Origin: an uncultured Alphaproteobacteria bacterium
Lineage (GTDB): Bacteria; Pseudomonadota; Alphaproteobacteria; Pelagibacterales; Pelagibacteraceae
Assembly: GCA_903869725.1 (NCBI GenBank)
Contig: CAIQAD010000017.1
Span: 58,033 to 122,032 of the forward strand
Direction: 5' to 3'
DNA: 64,000 nucleotides
Each line of letters begins with the position of its first letter. Position 1 is the first letter of the stretch. Of this stretch, positions 60,132 to 64,000 are shown piece after piece. A model generated the notes under the pieces. The model had not been told where the DNA came from. It did no database searches and saw nothing but the letters and a program-made list of their open reading frames with translations. A program made the position numbers and the translations under genes.

Positions 60132-61238
60132 TTAGAAAAAACCTAAGCTTTTAAGGTCATTATAAGTTGCAAAAAACATTAATGACGCAACGACTACCAT
60201 GCCAAACTTGAAGAAGAAAACTTGTTTATTATAACTCAAAGGTTTTCCAGAAATAAATTCGTAAAAATAAAACAAAAGATGACCTCCATCTAACAAAGGA
60301 ATTGGAAATAAATTTATTAATCCTAAACTGATAGAAATGTAAGCCATAATAGACAAAAAAGGAGCTATTCCATTTTTAGCAACTTTTCCGGATATTTGAG
60401 CAATTTTTATTGGACCGCCTAATTGATTTGCATTTTCTGTTCCTTTGATAATTTTAAATAAATAATTCATAGTAGTTGAAACTGTAAACCAAATCTCATT
60501 TGCTGAATTATAAACAGAGTCAACCAAAGAAAGTCGATTTCTAATAAATTCATTATTTAAGGGAGCAATTTCAATACCGATCATTCTTTTATTAACCATA
60601 TTTCCAAAATTATCTTTTGACGACTCAACATTTGCATCTGCAACAAAAGTGAGTTCATTTTTATTTCTTAGAACTTTGATCTTGATTAAATTATCATCAG
60701 CAAGAATTATATCTTGAGAAACTTCTGCAATTGAATTAATTTTTTTATTATTAATAGAAATAATTTGATCATTTATTTTAAGTCCTGCTTTATAAGCTGG
60801 CCCGTCTATACGTACGTCTTTAATAACCGGAATAGAAAAATCTTTACCAAAAACCATAAAAATAAATATAAAAATAAAAAAAGCTAAAACGAAATTTGCA
60901 GCAGGGCCAGCAGCAACTATAATTACTCTTTGATATAATTTTTTTGTTTCTAATATATATTTTTCTTGAGATTTTAGAAATTTAGTTTTTTTTTCTTTAA
61001 AACTTGTAGGATTTGTATCACCAAAAAATTTTACATAACCACCTAATGGAAAAATACAAATTTTCCATAGTGTTCCACTTTTATCTTTCCAGCCAAATAT
61101 TTTTTTACCAAATCCAATTGAAAAATCTGTTACTTTAACACCAAATTTTTTTGCATAAAAGTAGTGCCCGAACTCATGAACAAAAACAATAACAGAAATT
61201 AAAATAATAAATGGAATAATTGTTTCAATAATATTCAT
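60132..61238 (-). CDS. rseP: Site-2 protease RseP (RIP metalloprotease)
   Basis: VHEFGHYFYAKKFGVKVTDFSIGFGKK, PDZ domain, INLFPIPLLDGGHLLFY. Confidence 0.95.
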   Translation of the reverse strand: MNIIETIIPFIILISVIVFVHEFGHYFYAKKFGVKVTDFSIGFGKKIFGWKDKSGTLWKICIFPLGGYVKFFGDTNPTSFKEKKTKFLKSQEKYILETKKLYQRVIIVAAGPAANFVLAFFIFIFIFMVFGKDFSIPVIKDVRIDGPAYKAGLKINDQIISINNKKINSIAEVSQDIILADDNLIKIKVLRNKNELTFVADANVESSKDNFGNMVNKRMIGIEIAPLNNEFIRNRLSLVDSVYNSANEIWFTVSTTMNYLFKIIKGTENANQLGGPIKIAQISGKVAKNGIAPFLSIMAYISISLGLINLFPIPLLDGGHLLFYFYEFISGKPLSYNKQVFFFKFGMVVVASLMFFATYNDLKSLGFF

Positions 61239-61246
61239 TTAAATAA

Positions 61247-62137
61247 TTAGAATTTCCATTGATTAATTTTATCAAATATAAAATCTCTAAAACTTTTAAC
61301 TCGTGCATTATTTTTTAGTGACTGAGGATAAACAAAATAAGATTCATATTTTGGTCCATCTACATTTGTTAAAACTTTAACTAAAGTACTTTTTTCTTGA
61401 ACCATATAATCAGGTAAAGCTGCAAGTCCGACTCCGCTATCAACCGCTAACAAAAGTGAGTAAATATTATTAACTTTCATTACAGCTTTTCTTTTAGATC
61501 CATCTTTTTTGCCAACTTTTAATATCCAATCTGTTTGTGATAATGGCGAGGGGCTTCCTTTTCCATATACAATAAACTTGTGTTTATCTAAGTCTTTTAA
61601 CGTATTCGGATATCCATTTTCCTCTAAATATTTTGGCGACCCGTATATATGATAATTAATATCTGTTAATTTTTTTTGAATATAACTTAATTGCGTTGGC
61701 TGTCGCATCCATATAGCAACATCTGCTTCTCGGGTGCTAAGGTCTAACTCTTTATCGGTGACAATAACTTCTACTTCCATTTCTGGATACTTGTCCATGA
61801 ATTCTTTAATTCTTGGCGTTAACCAAATACTACCAAATCCTACAACTGTGGTTACGATTAATTTGCCTGTAGGCTTATTTTTTTTTTCTGTTAAAGAAGT
61901 CTCAACATCTCTTAGGTGAACAATTACATCGTTTGCAGTTTTGTATAAAGTTTCTCCGTCTTCTGTTAAAGACAACCCTCTTGCATGACGCTCAAAAAGT
62001 TGTGTTTTTAATGTGTGTTCTAAAGATTGTATTTGCCTACTAATAGCAGATTGACTTAGATTTAAATTTTTAGAAGCTTCTGTAAAACTTCCAACGCCTG
62101 CTACTGCATGGAAAATTTTTAATTTATCCCAGTCCAT
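61247..62137 (-). CDS. LysR-family transcriptional regulator
   Basis: MDWDKLKIFHAVAGVGSFTEASKNLNLSQSAISRQIQSLE. Confidence 0.94.
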   Translation of the reverse strand: MDWDKLKIFHAVAGVGSFTEASKNLNLSQSAISRQIQSLEHTLKTQLFERHARGLSLTEDGETLYKTANDVIVHLRDVETSLTEKKNKPTGKLIVTTVVGFGSIWLTPRIKEFMDKYPEMEVEVIVTDKELDLSTREADVAIWMRQPTQLSYIQKKLTDINYHIYGSPKYLEENGYPNTLKDLDKHKFIVYGKGSPSPLSQTDWILKVGKKDGSKRKAVMKVNNIYSLLLAVDSGVGLAALPDYMVQEKSTLVKVLTNVDGPKYESYFVYPQSLKNNARVKSFRDFIFDKINQWKF

Positions 62138-62139
62138 AA

Positions 62140-63138
62140 TTATTTATTTACATCTATAACTATTCTACCTGACACTTCTCCTTTTAAAATTTTTTCATAA
62201 GATTTAATGAGATGATCCATGCTCCAGACAGATGTAATTTCGTCTAATTTTTTCATATCAATTAAATTTGCCGCCTGTGACCAAACAAACTCTCTTCTTT
62301 TCATTGGTGTATCAACTGAATTAATACCCCATAGTTTTACTCCTCTAATAATAAAAGGCATCACAGTTGTTTCTAATTTGTAGTTATTAGTCAATCCACA
62401 TGCGGCAACAATACCTGTCGGTTTAGTATTTGTTAAAGCTCTAGCTAAAAGTTGTCCGCCTACTGTATCAACTACGCCATCCCATAAAGCTTTATCTAAA
62501 GGTCTATTTTCACCTTCAAATTCAGTTCTGTCTAAAATAACACTTGCTCCTAATTTTTTTAAAAATTCTACTTTATCTTTTTTACCCGTAACAGCGTGAA
62601 CTTTATATCCCATTTTTGCAAGTATCATTACTGCGACACTACCTACGCCCCCTGTTGCGCCTGTTACCAAAACATCACTGACTTTTTCTCCTAATAAAAT
62701 GGTTTCTCTAGCTTGTACGGCAAAAGAACATAATAAGGCTGTAAATCCAGCCGTTCCAATAGCCATCGCTTGTTTTGTGCTAATATCTTTGGGTAATTTC
62801 ACCAAAAAATCTGCGTTCACCTTTGCATATTGAGAGTATCCTCCAAAATATATCTCTCCTACTCGCCATCCTGTTAAGATTACCTTATCTCCTATCTTAA
62901 ATTTTTCGCTCTGACTTTCTTCAACTGTACCTGAAAAATCAATTCCTGGAATATGAGGATATTCTTTAACTAAACTTCCTCCATTTTTTAAAATCATCCC
63001 GTCTTTATAATTAAAATCTGAATAATCTATTTTAACGATAACATTTCCTTGCTTTAAAAAATTTTTATCTATTATTTTAATTTCTCTCGTAAATTGATTA
63101 GCGGACTTATTTAGAACTATTGCTTTGAAATTATTCAT
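62140..63138 (-). CDS. acuI: Acrylyl-CoA reductase (NADPH) / YhdH-type quinone oxidoreductase
   Basis: KIDYSDFNYKDGMILKNGGSLVKEYPHIPGIDFSGTV, GTAGFTALLC, VTGATGGVGSVAV. Confidence 0.88.
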   Translation of the reverse strand: MNNFKAIVLNKSANQFTREIKIIDKNFLKQGNVIVKIDYSDFNYKDGMILKNGGSLVKEYPHIPGIDFSGTVEESQSEKFKIGDKVILTGWRVGEIYFGGYSQYAKVNADFLVKLPKDISTKQAMAIGTAGFTALLCSFAVQARETILLGEKVSDVLVTGATGGVGSVAVMILAKMGYKVHAVTGKKDKVEFLKKLGASVILDRTEFEGENRPLDKALWDGVVDTVGGQLLARALTNTKPTGIVAACGLTNNYKLETTVMPFIIRGVKLWGINSVDTPMKRREFVWSQAANLIDMKKLDEITSVWSMDHLIKSYEKILKGEVSGRIVIDVNK

Positions 63139-63295
63139 GGTTTACTTTTTTTAAAAAGATTTTTCCACAGTATCCGCAAACTAATTTATTTTTATCCCCA
63201 AAATTATAATAAACGATTGGATGGCCTAAATCATCTTCGCCGCCACTACAAAATACAGATTCAATATCCGGGTCTACTAAAACTTCTTCATTCAT
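63131..63295 (-). CDS. zf-CHCC-like zinc-ribbon protein, 54 aa (not in ORF track)
   Basis: MNEEVLVDPDIESVFCSGGEDDLGHPIVYYNFGDKNKLVCGYCGKIFLKKVNHE*: C-X8-H-X15-C-X2-C ribbon pattern, as in NDUFS6-like proteins. Confidence 0.85.
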   Translation of the reverse strand: MNEEVLVDPDIESVFCSGGEDDLGHPIVYYNFGDKNKLVCGYCGKIFLKKVNHE

Positions 63296-63931
63296 TTATT
63301 GTTTATTACAAAATGTAAGAAAACGGTTTTGAAGATTATGATTATCTTTAAATGAACCTGTAAAAAAATTTGTAATAGTTGTAGCTTCATGTTTTTTTAT
63401 TCCTCGAGCTGTCATACACATATGAGTAGCATCGATCATAACAGCACATCCGTGTGCTTTTAAACCTTTATGAATTGTATTTGCGATCTCCATTGTTAAT
63501 CTTTCTTGTGTTTGCAATCTTCTTGAATAAATTTCAACAACTCTTGCAAGTTTACTAAGACCAACAACTTTCTCGTTTGGAACATAAGCGACATGAGCAA
63601 CACCAATAATTGGGGCCATATGATGTTCACAATGACTATGAACTGATATATTTTTTTGAACCACAACATCATCGTAACCCTCAACATCGCCAAAAGTTCT
63701 CTCTAAATCTTTATAAGGATCTTTAGAGTAACCAGAAAAATACTCTTCAAAAGCTTTTATAACTCTTTTTGGAGTATCAATTAACCCTTCTCTTTTTGGG
63801 TTTTCACCTGCCCAGGCCAACAAAACTTTAACGGCTTCCTCAGCCTGTTCACGAGTTACTGTTTTGCCTAATTTTTTTTCTAAAAAATCTGTAACTATTT
63901 TCATATATGTGATTATTTTAATCATGTACAA
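63296..63931 (-). CDS. folE: GTP cyclohydrolase I (start probably at MKIVTDFLEKK, about 63904)
   Basis: SHCEHHMAPIIGVAHVAYVPNEKVVGLSKLARVVEIYSRRLQTQERLT. Confidence 0.96.
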   Translation of the reverse strand: MYMIKIITYMKIVTDFLEKKLGKTVTREQAEEAVKVLLAWAGENPKREGLIDTPKRVIKAFEEYFSGYSKDPYKDLERTFGDVEGYDDVVVQKNISVHSHCEHHMAPIIGVAHVAYVPNEKVVGLSKLARVVEIYSRRLQTQERLTMEIANTIHKGLKAHGCAVMIDATHMCMTARGIKKHEATTITNFFTGSFKDNHNLQNRFLTFCNKQ

Positions 63932-64000
63932 TGTTTTTTAATGAGAATTTTTTTGGGAGGGATCTTTGAGATCGTCATGATGGATTTTTGTGTTTAAAAT

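Overview
The window is an AT-rich, densely packed bacterial chromosome segment. Gene content and style (streamlined, overlapping genes, TRAP transporter, CimA, class II DAHP synthase, AcuI) look like a SAR11/Pelagibacterales alphaproteobacterium; this is inference, since no rRNA is present. Most of the window is housekeeping metabolism: purQ(partial)/purL, bolA-grxD, rpsD, cimA, cysS, nadE, glmS, nrdAB, serABC, mnmA, rseP, folE. Embedded in it is an accessory surface-polysaccharide island (about 24.7-36.4 kb, all on the minus strand): an O-antigen ligase-like protein, a Wzm/Wzt-type ABC exporter, an interrupted methyltransferase, a 1102-aa methyltransferase/coiled-coil/GT2/GT4 fusion, rmlABCD and a GT2. 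At the head of this cluster is an apparent specialised NusG-family (RfaH/UpxY/LoaP-like) antiterminator. The divergent side of the same promoter region carries a perfect 50-nt (AG)25 microsatellite in the leader of the first of two tandem paralogous winged-helix regulators. My leading candidate for an undescribed system is this head region (about 35.8-37.5 kb): NusG paralog, SSR-tuned leader and duplicated wHTH genes controlling a variable polysaccharide operon that encodes a possible one-polypeptide polymerase/ruler/terminator. Other points of interest: a 248-bp tandem duplication across the cysS/nadE junction, a stand-alone GlmU acetyltransferase half, several unlisted micro-ORFs (27-58 aa), a putative malonate TRAP/CoA-transferase/decarboxylase module, and repeated convergent gene pairs that share stop codons.
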